Assembly (NCBI RefSeq): GCF_041027365.1
Contig: NZ_JBFTEH010000004.1
Span: 310,001-374,000 of the forward strand
Length of the DNA: 64,000 bases
Source of the DNA: VKMB-3413 sp041027365
GTDB taxonomy: Bacteria > Pseudomonadota > Alphaproteobacteria > Rhizobiales > Rhizobiaceae
Direction: 5' to 3'
Both the position numbers and the translations under genes were made by a program. Shown here piece by piece: positions 7,871 through 16,033 of the stretch. Numbering within the stretch: position 1 is the first letter of the stretch; the number at the start of each line of letters is the position of its first letter. The notes below the pieces were generated by a model, which was not told the DNA's origin, made no database searches, and saw only the letters and a list, made by a program, of their open reading frames with translations.

Positions 7871-8956
7871 TCACTTCAGAGTGGCGAGATAGGTTCTGAT
7901 GGCGGTGAGCTCGGGCCCGGAAATGTCGAGGTTCGGCATCTTCGCGCCCGGCTTGTTCTGTTGCGGATCGGCGATCCAGCCGGAGAGGTGTCCGATCGTG
8001 TTCGGCAGCGTCACCGCCGCAATCGAGGTCCGGTCCATCAGATGCGTCAGGTCGGGTCCGCGGTCGCCCCCGGCGGATGTGCCGCGCACCGCGTGGCAGG
8101 CGCCGCAGCGCAGGACGAACTGCTGCTCGCCCAGAGCGACGAGCTTGGCGCTCGCCGCCGGCTGCGGGGCCGGCTGCAGCTCGTGGTTCCACCATTTGGC
8201 AAAGTCGTCCGGCGCATCGGCGAAGACGCGGAAGGCCATATGCGCATGCTGCGCGCCGCAATATTCGGCGCATTGGCCGCGGTAGACGCCCTTCCGGTCG
8301 GCCTCCAGCCAGGTCTCGTTCACCTGACCCGGTATGACGTCTGTCTTGCCCGACAGAGCCGGCACCCAGAAGGAATGAATGACGTCCCGCGAGACCAGCT
8401 TGATATGGACAGGCTTGCCGACCGGGATATGCAGCTCGTTGGCGGTGACGAATTCGCGCGAGGGATTCTTCGGGTCGACATAGCGGGCCTGCCACCACCA
8501 TTGCTGGCCGGTGACCTCGATGGTGAAGGCGGCCGGGCGTCCCGGCTGGTCGATGGTCGCCATCACCGCGATCGTCCAGGACGCAAAGCCGATCAGTGCG
8601 ACGGCGCTGGCGACGAGGCCGCCATAGATCCACGGCATCGCGCCGGAGCTGCGCCCGACCGGCAGGATCATGCCCGGCGGCCCGGCCCGCACTCGCCGTC
8701 CGCGGGCGATGCCGATCACCACGAGGATGCTGACGGCGAGGATGACGAAGACGGAGAGGCCGAGCAGTCCCCAGAGAAGCGGGACCGAGACATTGCCCTT
8801 CGCCCCGAAGGTCTTGAGGTAGTACATCGGCGTTCCCGCCCGCGCCGCGGCCGGCAGCGCGACCATCGCGACCGCCGTGGCCGGAAGCCGGGCGAGGCGG
8901 GCCCGGCGGCGCGGCAGGCCGCGCGTCACCCGCCATGCCCCCCGTCGCGCGCTCAT
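7871..8956 (-). CDS. ctaC: Cytochrome c oxidase subunit II fused to a cytochrome c domain
   Basis: Periplasm-facing subunit of 361 residues. After an N-terminal signal or helix and two membrane helices comes a cupredoxin domain with the full Cu-A set: the His of DVIHSFWVP and the motif CAEYCGAQHAHM (Cys, Cys, His, Met). The chain continues into a monoheme cytochrome c domain with CGACH and the late Met of AKMPN. This is the caa3/CoxM type of subunit II, which takes electrons from a soluble cytochrome. The ATG at 8956 overlaps the stop of the upstream cytochrome gene by four bases; the longer open frame upstream lies inside that gene and was rejected. Ten bases separate it from subunit I. Confidence 0.93.
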   Translation of the reverse strand: MSARRGAWRVTRGLPRRRARLARLPATAVAMVALPAAARAGTPMYYLKTFGAKGNVSVPLLWGLLGLSVFVILAVSILVVIGIARGRRVRAGPPGMILPVGRSSGAMPWIYGGLVASAVALIGFASWTIAVMATIDQPGRPAAFTIEVTGQQWWWQARYVDPKNPSREFVTANELHIPVGKPVHIKLVSRDVIHSFWVPALSGKTDVIPGQVNETWLEADRKGVYRGQCAEYCGAQHAHMAFRVFADAPDDFAKWWNHELQPAPQPAASAKLVALGEQQFVLRCGACHAVRGTSAGGDRGPDLTHLMDRTSIAAVTLPNTIGHLSGWIADPQQNKPGAKMPNLDISGPELTAIRTYLATLK

Positions 8957-9744
8957 TGCGACGACGCTCCCCCGCCGGACGTCTCCTTCGGCGGCGATCC
9001 CTTCAGCTTCTCGATCGGCGCCTGACCGTAGCTGAAGGGCTCGGTGTATTGCCAGGGATTGGCCGTCTTCTGGAACTCGGCCGGCACCTGCTCGATGGTG
9101 AAGCCCTGCGCCGAGGTCGTCTTGCCCCATTCCTTGGAGGGCGGATTGCTGAGGCTTCGGATATAGGCGACGAGGTCCCAGATCACCTGATCCGGCAGCA
9201 TGCCGCCCCAGGCGGGCATCCCGGCCGGACGGCCCTGCAGGATGCTGAGATAGATGTTCTCCGGCTTCTTGCCGTAGATGAACATGGAATTGCTGAGCGA
9301 GGGGCCCATGCCGCCGCCGCCGTTCGGAGCGTGACAGCCGATGCAGTTCATCTGGTTGAAATACCGCATGCCGCGCTGCACGGCGGCCTCATCGCTCTTC
9401 GGGTTCTCGACCTGCGGATTGGGCTTCTGGTTGCCGGGATAGAGCGTCGTCACCGGCACGTGGACGAGCGCGCTGGCGCTCGCGCCGCCGCCGGTGAAGA
9501 TGTCGACCGCCCCGACCTGCTTGTCCTCCACCGATTTCTTCGCGGCAGCCTCCGCGGCCGTGTCCGCCGCCTGATCCGGCGCCGGCTGGGCGATCCGCTC
9601 GACGCCCTGCTGCTGGTCGAGCTTCTGCGCCCGCGCCATCCAGATGCCGTCGAAGACCGATCCCGCCAGCAAGACGGCCGCGCCCGCCATGGCCGCGCCC
9701 GAGACGCGGAAGCCGGTCCGCCGCTTCTGGTCCTGATCCGCCAT
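8953..9744 (-). CDS. xoxG: XoxG-like c-type cytochrome, electron acceptor of the methanol dehydrogenase
   Basis: Protein of 263 residues with a basic N-terminus and one membrane or signal helix (about residues 18-30), a variable Ala/Gln-rich linker, and a C-terminal cytochrome domain with CIGCH and a downstream Met in GMPAWGGM. The ATG at 9744 was preferred to one 27 bases upstream because GGAGG stands seven bases before it. Cytochromes of this build (PENIYLSILQGRPAGMPAW) accompany lanthanide methanol dehydrogenase genes and accept electrons from XoxF. Here the gene lies between xoxJ and oxidase subunit II, and overlaps the latter by four bases, so electron transfer from XoxF via this protein to the neighbouring oxidase is a natural reading. 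Confidence 0.82.
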   Translation of the reverse strand: MADQDQKRRTGFRVSGAAMAGAAVLLAGSVFDGIWMARAQKLDQQQGVERIAQPAPDQAADTAAEAAAKKSVEDKQVGAVDIFTGGGASASALVHVPVTTLYPGNQKPNPQVENPKSDEAAVQRGMRYFNQMNCIGCHAPNGGGGMGPSLSNSMFIYGKKPENIYLSILQGRPAGMPAWGGMLPDQVIWDLVAYIRSLSNPPSKEWGKTTSAQGFTIEQVPAEFQKTANPWQYTEPFSYGQAPIEKLKGSPPKETSGGGASSQ

Positions 9745-9792
9745 TTCGCGCCTCCGTTCCGATGTCTTCATCGTCGCCCGTGGCCGCCGCGG

Positions 9793-10650
9793 TCAGACGC
9801 GCGGCACCCCATAGGAGTCGAGCAGTGCGTCGATCTCGTCCTGGTGCCGGGCGATCACCGCGTTCAGCTTCAGGCGAAGCGCCTCGTCGTCTTTGCGCAC
9901 GCCCATGCCGATCCGGTACTGGAAGACCAGCGGCATGAAGGCTTCGGTCCCGGTGACCGGGGTGACCTTGAGCGGCACCTTGGAATGCTTGGCGTAGTAG
10001 CCGGCGAGCGGACCCCAGACGATCGCGACGTCCAGCTTGCCGTTGGCCACGTCGTCGAGGATGCGTTCCGGCGGCGAGCTCTCGCGGTAGTCGCCGTAGA
10101 TCATGTAGCCGACGACATTGTCGACGATGCCCTCGCGGCCGAGGACCTCGACCGGCGGCGTATTGGCGCCGTCGTCGCCGATGAGGTGGACGCCGATCCT
10201 CAGCGTCTTCAGTTCCGGCGACCGGATCGAGCTGAAGTCCAGATGCTCGCTCCGGCGGCTGACGATGACATAGGTCGAGCCGTAATAGCTGCGGGTGAGG
10301 CCGAGCATGTCGAGCGTCGGCACGCCCATGATGACGTCGCAGCGTCCGGCGGAGAGCGTGTTCCGGATGAATCCCCGCCGCTGCGGCCACCATGTGTAGG
10401 AGACCGTCTCGCCGAGCGCATGGGCGACGAGTTCGGCCAGACGGTTCTCGAAGCCTTCGCCCTTCCGGTTGGAATAGGGCAGGTTGTTCGGATCGGCGCA
10501 GACGCGGAGCGTGCCCTTGGCTGCGACCGGCTGGCTCGACGCTGCGGCGGCGGGAGCGGCGAGGGCGAGCGTGGAGGCGAGGGCCGCCAGGAGAGGCAGG
10601 CCGCGACGCCGCATCCTAGCCAACAGGCGCATGCTATCGGCCGGGCGCAT
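9793..10650 (-). CDS. xoxJ: XoxJ/MoxJ-like periplasmic protein of the methanol dehydrogenase system
   Basis: Secreted protein of about 285 residues with an Ala/Leu-rich signal peptide ending in PAAAA. The mature part has the fold of an extracellular solute-binding protein family 3 (GTLRVCADPNNLPYSN at the start, then AGRCDVIMGVPT). This is the pattern of the quinoprotein-dehydrogenase-associated binding protein MoxJ/XoxJ, thought to help mature or activate the dehydrogenase. The start at 10650 is preferred because GGAG precedes it and it overlaps the xoxF stop; an ATG at 10632 would give 279 residues. It directly follows xoxF in the same direction and is followed by the cytochrome gene. Confidence 0.85.
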   Translation of the reverse strand: MRPADSMRLLARMRRRGLPLLAALASTLALAAPAAAASSQPVAAKGTLRVCADPNNLPYSNRKGEGFENRLAELVAHALGETVSYTWWPQRRGFIRNTLSAGRCDVIMGVPTLDMLGLTRSYYGSTYVIVSRRSEHLDFSSIRSPELKTLRIGVHLIGDDGANTPPVEVLGREGIVDNVVGYMIYGDYRESSPPERILDDVANGKLDVAIVWGPLAGYYAKHSKVPLKVTPVTGTEAFMPLVFQYRIGMGVRKDDEALRLKLNAVIARHQDEIDALLDSYGVPRV

Positions 10651-12778
10651 GGGTCGTCTCCGCCCCGCTTCCTGGGGAGTTCTGGGCCGGGACGAGGCCC
10701 GGTATGGCGTCCTGCGCCGATCCGCCGCCCGATGCCGGCTGCGGAGAGCCTTCTGCGGCGCCGTTGCCGCTCTGGTCGGACCCTGCGTCATGCGCCGGCG
10801 GCGGGTTCTGGATCGGACGGCCGAGATTTCCGGGCGTGCCGGAGGGCGGCAGCCTGGTTCCGTTGCCGCCGCCCGGCAGGGCAAAGACGAGCAGCGTCGA
10901 GCCGCCCTTGGTGTAGGCCGGCAGGTCCTGCGTCGCGCCGACGAAGCCGAGCGCGCCGTTGCGCACCCGCGGATCGAGCTCGGCATCGGCGACGGCACCG
11001 GACCAGCCGCCGACGCCGGACAGGATCGCGACATATTCCCGCCCGTCGGAGCCCTTGTAGACCGAGGGCTGGCCGATGAAGCCCGACGGCGCCCGGAACT
11101 GCCAGAGAACGTCGCCGGTGGTGGCGTTCACGGCTTTGAACCAGCGGTCCATGGTGCCGTAGAAAGCGATGTTGCCGGCGGTGACCACCGTCCCGGACCA
11201 GACCGGGAAGTTCTCGTGGATCGCCCAGACCTTCTTCTTCTTGACCGGGTCCCAGGCCATGAACTCGCCGCGGTAGCCGTCGCCCGGGCCCGCATACATG
11301 TCGACGGTGGCGCCGAGATAGGGCGTCCCGGCGATGTAGCCGACCTCGGACGCCTTGAAGTTCATGCACAGATGCTGGTGCGGCACGTAGAGGAGGTGGG
11401 TCTTCGGCGACCAGGCCGTCGGCTGCCAGTCCTTGGCGCCCGGCGGCGCCGGACAGATGTCCTTGACGGTCTTGCCGAGATCCGGCTTCAGCTTCTCGTT
11501 CGGGATGATCCGGCCGGTCTGCATGTCGACGCCCTTGTAGGCGGTGACCGTGTCGAAGGGGGTCGCGGAGATCAGCTTCCCGGTGGTGCGATCCATCACG
11601 TACATGTAGCCGGTGCGTCCCGGGCGGATCATCACCTTGCGCATCTGCCCGTCGATCTTCAGGTCGAGCAGCACGACCTCGTTGATCGAGTCGTGGTCCC
11701 ACAGATCGTGGGGCGATGTCTGATAGGCCCATTTCGCCATGCCGGTGTCGGCGTCGCGCGCGAAGATGGTCGTCGTCCAGAGGTTGTCGCCCTTGCGCTG
11801 GTTCGGGTTCCAGGGCCCCGGATTGCCGGTGCCGTAGTAGATGAGGTTCGATTCCGGATCGTAGGAGATCCAGCCCCAGACATTGCCGCCGCCGGTCTTC
11901 CAGCGGTCGGCCGGCCAGGTCTTGATCCCGAGATCCTTGCCCTTCATCCAGTCGTAGGGCGGCTTGAAGTCCTTGCCGATCAGGACGTCCTTGTCCGAGC
12001 CGGTCGACCAGGCGCGCCAGGCGATCTTGCCGGTGTTCTCGTCGAGCGCGGTCAGCCAGCCGCGAACGCCCAGCTCGCCGCCGCTGCTGCCGACGAAGAC
12101 CTTGCCCTTGGCCACCAGGGGCGCCATCGTCATGGTCATGCCGGTGTTGATGTCGCCGAGTTCGGTGTGCCAGACCTCCTTGCCGGTCTTGGCATCGACC
12201 GCGACGGCGTGGTTGTCGAGCGTGTTGTAGAAGATCTTGCCGTTGTCGTAGGCGGCGCCGCGATTGACCACGTCGCAGCAGGCGACGCCCTGCGCAGCCC
12301 GGGCGGTCGGCGGCGAATATACCCATTTCAGGTCGCCGGTCGTGGCGTTCAGGGCGAAGAGATTGTTCGGCCAGGGGCCGACGATGTACATCGTGTTGCC
12401 GACGACGAGCGGGATCGACTCCTGCCCGCGGTCGACGCCGTTCGAGAACGTCCAGGCGAGCTGTAGCTTGCCGACATTGTCGGCGTTGATCTGGTCGAGC
12501 TCGCTGTAGCGGGTGCCGGCGTAGTTCTTCGCAGGCATCACCCACTGGGCGGGGTCCCGGCTGAGGCTCTGAAGATCCGTGCCGCTGGCCGCTTGGCCGC
12601 TGCTCCCGCCGCCCTGTGCGAGCGCGCCGGTCGGCAGCAGCATCAGGGGAAGGATTGCGAGGCGGCCGATGCGCTTCGACCGGGCCCGCCTGCGGCCGTC
12701 TCGGCCCCGGAGGGCCGCCGATGCTTCTCCGCCTGCGGCGTCACCGGGACCGATCGAATTGGGGTTGGACGTGCTCAT
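10634..12778 (-). CDS. xoxF: PQQ- and lanthanide-dependent methanol dehydrogenase, XoxF type
   Basis: Periplasmic alcohol dehydrogenase of 714 residues, oxidising methanol (and perhaps other alcohols or formaldehyde) with PQQ. The start at 12778 follows GGGGAG. A basic N-terminal extension precedes a signal helix ending in GALAQ. Beta-propeller motifs are clear, including the vicinal disulfide Cys-Cys in VACCDVVNRG, metal ligands Glu in SGGELG and Asn in GTGNPGPWNP, the catalytic Asp361 and the extra Asp363 two residues on (LWDHDS). That second Asp marks lanthanide-dependent XoxF enzymes; calcium-type MxaF has Ala there. About 80 residues rich in Gly, Pro, Ser and Gln follow the normal end of the fold, an unusual tail. 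First gene of the xoxF-xoxJ-cytochrome-oxidase run. Confidence 0.93.
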   Translation of the reverse strand: MSTSNPNSIGPGDAAGGEASAALRGRDGRRRARSKRIGRLAILPLMLLPTGALAQGGGSSGQAASGTDLQSLSRDPAQWVMPAKNYAGTRYSELDQINADNVGKLQLAWTFSNGVDRGQESIPLVVGNTMYIVGPWPNNLFALNATTGDLKWVYSPPTARAAQGVACCDVVNRGAAYDNGKIFYNTLDNHAVAVDAKTGKEVWHTELGDINTGMTMTMAPLVAKGKVFVGSSGGELGVRGWLTALDENTGKIAWRAWSTGSDKDVLIGKDFKPPYDWMKGKDLGIKTWPADRWKTGGGNVWGWISYDPESNLIYYGTGNPGPWNPNQRKGDNLWTTTIFARDADTGMAKWAYQTSPHDLWDHDSINEVVLLDLKIDGQMRKVMIRPGRTGYMYVMDRTTGKLISATPFDTVTAYKGVDMQTGRIIPNEKLKPDLGKTVKDICPAPPGAKDWQPTAWSPKTHLLYVPHQHLCMNFKASEVGYIAGTPYLGATVDMYAGPGDGYRGEFMAWDPVKKKKVWAIHENFPVWSGTVVTAGNIAFYGTMDRWFKAVNATTGDVLWQFRAPSGFIGQPSVYKGSDGREYVAILSGVGGWSGAVADAELDPRVRNGALGFVGATQDLPAYTKGGSTLLVFALPGGGNGTRLPPSGTPGNLGRPIQNPPPAHDAGSDQSGNGAAEGSPQPASGGGSAQDAIPGLVPAQNSPGSGAETTHAPGR

Positions 12779-13101
12779 GGTCTCCCCGATCAAGCTCCTG
12801 CATCGCAGTTGCGACTGCGACCATTTCACTGACTTAGATCGGTGAGGACCGGATGTCCTCATTGCGACGCACAAAACCGTGAACAGAATCGATGGTTGAC
12901 GAAGTATCGGCTACCAGAGAGAAAGCGTCATCCTCCGTACTTCCTGCGAACGCATGGAATATGGACAGATATGATGTCAGGATGACTGGACGAATACTGA
13001 CGGTGAGCGTGGGTTGTTCGTCAGAAGGAGCCGCAGAGACCCGCATGGGCGAGCCAGTCGAGATCGCTCGGCGCAGGCGGTGGCGTAACGGCTTCCGCAC
13101 C
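12779..13101. promoter_or_regulatory. Intergenic region upstream of xoxF
   Basis: A 323-base stretch between the xoxF start and the stop of the next minus-strand gene. It is less G+C-rich than its surroundings, especially about 12840-12990, as expected of a promoter region. I see no credible protein: open frames here lack ribosome sites and family features. I cannot name a confident -35/-10 pair or an operator. It must hold the xoxF promoter unless that gene is read through from the gene at 13575. Confidence 0.5.
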
Positions 13102-13575
13102 TCAGCGCTCCCGGTCGCTCGTGCAGTTGCCGAGGGCGGTGTCTCCGCCGCGTGCGGGGAGGCGGACGGAGGTCTCACCCCGTTTCAGCTCGATCCGATC
13201 GACGTGCGGGTCGCGGAGCGCCTGCCAGAGCGCCAGAAAGGCCTTCGAACACGCCGCGCAGTCGGTCACGCCGACGCCGAGCGCGCCGTGCCGCAGGTCG
13301 TATTCCTGGCCGCCGACGAAGACACGGGTTTCGCTGTGCGCGGTCGAATCGATCCCCTTCAGCACGATGTCGAAGGTGGCGCCGCCGCCGAACCTCGGGT
13401 TGGTGCAGGTGACCGCGAAGTAGCTGTTTCCCTTTCGCAGCTCGTAGCGCGTCTCGCCCGCCTGGCGGCGCACCGACCAGTCTCCGCTGTCCTTCGCGGG
13501 ACGGTCGCCGTCGGCGAGAGCCGGCGATGCGAGAATGAGTGCCAGACCCGCCAGCATAATCGCCCGATGGTGCAT
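13102..13575 (-). CDS. Periplasmic protein of unknown function
   Basis: Protein of 157 residues with a clear signal peptide (residues 1-21, ending in SPALA) and a mature part that begins DGDRPAKDSGDWSV. It contains three Cys residues (in VTCTN and in TDCAACSK) that might form disulfides or bind a metal, and no other recognisable motif. CAAC lacks the His needed for a heme c site. It lies upstream of xoxF in the same direction but is separated by 323 bases, so co-transcription is uncertain. I do not recognise the family; an accessory role in methanol oxidation is possible only from position. Confidence 0.65.
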   Translation of the reverse strand: MHHRAIMLAGLALILASPALADGDRPAKDSGDWSVRRQAGETRYELRKGNSYFAVTCTNPRFGGGATFDIVLKGIDSTAHSETRVFVGGQEYDLRHGALGVGVTDCAACSKAFLALWQALRDPHVDRIELKRGETSVRLPARGGDTALGNCTSDRER

Positions 13576-13831
13576 CCTCTGCCTCCCGTGCCCCGGCCTC
13601 CCGATGCGGCTTGGCCCGGGCGCAGCCGGTTCGGGGCCGTCGGATGAGTTGGCGCCGGGCCGGAGAACCTCAACAGCCGCCCTGGTCGGTCCTGGCTTCG
13701 CCAGCCTGAAATTGCGTGGCCGCCTGCCGGCCGGGTGTCGGAGCGATGCGCGGCGCTTGATTCGCCTCGCCGGCGCCGCAGGTTGAAACCGACCGGACGG
13801 AGCCGGGCATGCACTGGGGAGACTTCGGCAG

Positions 13832-14533
13832 ATGGCGGAGACCGGGGCGGCTTACTGCGAGGCGCGGCCGGCATCGACCGCACGCAAGCTGCTGCGCCTC
13901 TGGCCGGTGATCCTCGGGGTTCTGGTGCTGGCCGGGCTGTGGAGCAGCCCGCTGGTGCCGCTGGCGCGGCGCGCCTTCTCGCCGCACATGATGCTGCATC
14001 TCTCGGTGGTGACAATCGCCTCGCCGCTGATCGCGATCGGCGCCTTGCGGATTGCGCTGGTCGAGCGCGTCCTGCGGCCGACGGTGGCGACGGCGCTCGC
14101 CGCCTCCGGCTTCGACCTCGTCGTCGTCTGGGGCTGGCACGCGCCGATCCTGCACGACGCGGCCGCGCGGCACACGCCGGTCTTCGTCTTCCAGCAGGCG
14201 AGCTTCCTCGCCGCCGGGCTGCTGGTCTGGGGGCTGAGCTTCGCCGGCCGGACCCGCCGTGACGCCGGGCTCGGCGCCATGGCGACGGCGATGACCTTCA
14301 TGCATATGAGCATGCTCGGCGTGCTGCTTTCGATCGCGCCGCATCTACTCTATTCGCCGGACGTCTGCCAGGGCGCCTTCGGCTTCACGCGGCTCGCCGA
14401 CCAGCGCCTCGGCGGCGCGCTGATGGCCGTCTGGGGCGGGCTTCCCTATCTCTGCGGCAGCCTCGTGCTCCTCGCGCGCCTCGTCGCGGAGGGCGGTGCG
14501 GCTCATCCCGAGGGGCCGTCGGCGCCGGAGTGA
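13832..14533 (+). CDS. ctaG: Cytochrome c oxidase assembly factor, CtaG (caa3 type) family
   Basis: Integral membrane protein of 233 residues with six or seven hydrophobic segments. It carries the features of the caa3-type CtaG family: a conserved His-rich first region (FSPHMMLHLSVVTIASPLIAIG), WGWHAP in the middle and MTFMHMSMLGVLLS later, with repeated His and Met that probably handle copper. It is unrelated to the Cox11 family despite the shared gene name. It stands near the caa3-type oxidase whose subunit II is fused to cytochrome c, fitting a role in Cu-B or Cu-A insertion. GGGAGA precedes the ATG. Transcribed away from the oxidase operon. Confidence 0.85.
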   Translation: MAETGAAYCEARPASTARKLLRLWPVILGVLVLAGLWSSPLVPLARRAFSPHMMLHLSVVTIASPLIAIGALRIALVERVLRPTVATALAASGFDLVVVWGWHAPILHDAAARHTPVFVFQQASFLAAGLLVWGLSFAGRTRRDAGLGAMATAMTFMHMSMLGVLLSIAPHLLYSPDVCQGAFGFTRLADQRLGGALMAVWGGLPYLCGSLVLLARLVAEGGAAHPEGPSAPE

Positions 14534-14583
14534 GGCGCCAGCCGCGGGCGGGCAGGTTAGCCACGCCGGCCGCGGCCCGGATG

Positions 14584-15177
14584 CTACCGCGTCGCCCGAC
14601 CCGGATCCACCATCCGGCGGCTGAGGAAGGCCGAGCCCGCGAGCCCGAAGCGCCAGGGGATGTCGACGGCGCGGCTGATCCCGATCCGCGGTCCCGCGAC
14701 GATCTCCGCGGACGTCGGCGCGGCTTCCCAGGCGAAGGGCGGAGCGTCGAGCGGCAGGCGGTCATGATCTCGGCTGACGGCGAGGGCCTGGCAGAGCCGG
14801 CCGGGGCCGCCACAGAGCCGGCGAACATCCTCCATGCCGCGCCGCTGGCGCATCCGCTCGAGGCCGAACTGCGGCTCGATCGCCCGGATGAGCACGGCGC
14901 TGCCCGTCTCGGCCGCGCCGCATACGGCGTTCAGGCACCAGTGGATGCCGTAGGAGCGATAGACATAGGCGTGTCCGGGCGGGCCGAACATCGCGGCGTT
15001 GCGTGGGGTGGGGCCGGCAAAGCTGTGCGAGGCGGGATCCTCCCGATCATAGGCCTCGGTTTCGACGATCCGGCCGCCGACACCGTCGACGCTGAGGACC
15101 ACGCCGATCAGGTCGCGGGCCACGGTGACGACGTCGCGCGCGAAGAAGGATTGTGGCAGCAAGGGGCGAGGCTCCAT
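14584..15177 (-). CDS. mpg: 3-methyladenine DNA glycosylase (AAG/MPG family)
   Basis: Base-excision repair enzyme of 197 residues removing alkylated purines. The family is recognisable from the N-terminal ARDLIG, the catalytic segment IVETEAYDREDPASH (with the active-site Glu), the phrase GPPGHAYVYRSYGIHWCLNAV that forms the base-flipping surface, and the later RRGMEDVRRLCGGPGRLCQAL. Length and order match the bacterial family. It converges with ctaG, ending 50 bases from that gene's stop. No ribosome site is obvious ahead of the ATG, but no better start exists. Confidence 0.93.
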   Translation of the reverse strand: MEPRPLLPQSFFARDVVTVARDLIGVVLSVDGVGGRIVETEAYDREDPASHSFAGPTPRNAAMFGPPGHAYVYRSYGIHWCLNAVCGAAETGSAVLIRAIEPQFGLERMRQRRGMEDVRRLCGGPGRLCQALAVSRDHDRLPLDAPPFAWEAAPTSAEIVAGPRIGISRAVDIPWRFGLAGSAFLSRRMVDPGRATR

Positions 15178-15427
15178 GGGAGGTGCTTTTCGCGCCGCGC
15201 GGAAGTGCGGCTGAGAGCGGGTGGTTCAGGTTCGGGGGCATCGGCATTTTCAGTCGGTGCGGCCGGCGCCCGGAGAGGCTCCTGCCGCGAAGCAGGCGGA
15301 CATCGCGGCGATCGGCATCGAACGCCCTCCTTCTTCAAGCACGGCATGCATCGCCGCTCCAGCCGGAGAGGGCGCCCGCCGGCGTCCCGACGCAGGCGGA
15401 GCACTCGGCCTGACACGGACGGAGCGC

Positions 15428-15862
15428 TCAGCCGGCGGCGCGGCGGTTCTCCTCCCGCGCTTCGGCCGCAGCAAGTTCCAGCCCTTCGAGGACGATGAAG
15501 ATCAGGCTGGACGCGAATGCCGCCAGGAACCAGGCGAGCGGGCCGGCGAGAAACCGGCCGACGAGGTAGGTGGTGCCGAGCGCGCAACCGACCGAGATCA
15601 GGTTGAGCATGCGTCCGAGCAGCCGCGTGCTGGCGGAATCGTTGTCCGGCTGGTCGCGAAGGAAGATGAGCGCCAGCCACTCCGCCACCATGAAGGCGAC
15701 GACCCCGCCGGCGGCGCCGGCGAAGATCTCCGGCACGCTCGCCGGTGCCCTGCCATTCAGGAGCGCGAACGAGCCGGTGATCGTGGTCGAAAAGGCGAAG
15801 GCGGTGGAATTGTCCATCACGCTCAGTCTCAGGTTCTTCAGGATCAACTGCGAGTGGCGCAT
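15428..15862 (-). CDS. Conserved membrane protein of unknown function
   Basis: Protein of 144 residues with three or four hydrophobic stretches (for example AGAAGGVVAFMVAEWLALIF and FLAAFASSLIFIVLEGLELA) and a charged C-terminus. A longer open frame runs across the neighbouring molybdoenzyme gene on the opposite strand, but only the portion from 15862 reads as protein. No catalytic motif is seen. About 250 bases separate it from the glycosylase gene downstream; that gap has no gene I can support. Function unknown. Confidence 0.65.
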   Translation of the reverse strand: MRHSQLILKNLRLSVMDNSTAFAFSTTITGSFALLNGRAPASVPEIFAGAAGGVVAFMVAEWLALIFLRDQPDNDSASTRLLGRMLNLISVGCALGTTYLVGRFLAGPLAWFLAAFASSLIFIVLEGLELAAAEAREENRRAAG

Positions 15863-16033
15863 CGCGAAGCCTCGATCGTCGTGTCCATGGGTTGGCGCTG
15901 AACGCGGCGAAGCTGCCGGGCGGTTCCCGATCGACCCGCCGCATTGCCAGCCACGCATGTTGTCCAGGTTCCGGGGGGTCATTGCCGCGCCTCGCCATAG
16001 GTTCGGCACGAGGCCAAGCGGAAAGAGGACGTC

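Noticed and set aside
10484..12466. A 660-residue plus-strand open frame over xoxF and xoxJ
   Set aside because: Opposite strand of two well-recognised genes; composition is that of antisense translation.
15250..15340. A 22-codon minus-strand frame with a strong AAGGAGGG site
   Set aside because: Good ribosome site but no protein features; a leader or chance match cannot be separated.
15901..15927. Second EcfG-type promoter (minus strand) before the membrane-protein gene at 15862
   Set aside because: GGAAC and CGTT are present, but 18 bases apart, outside the usual 16-17; too weak to list.
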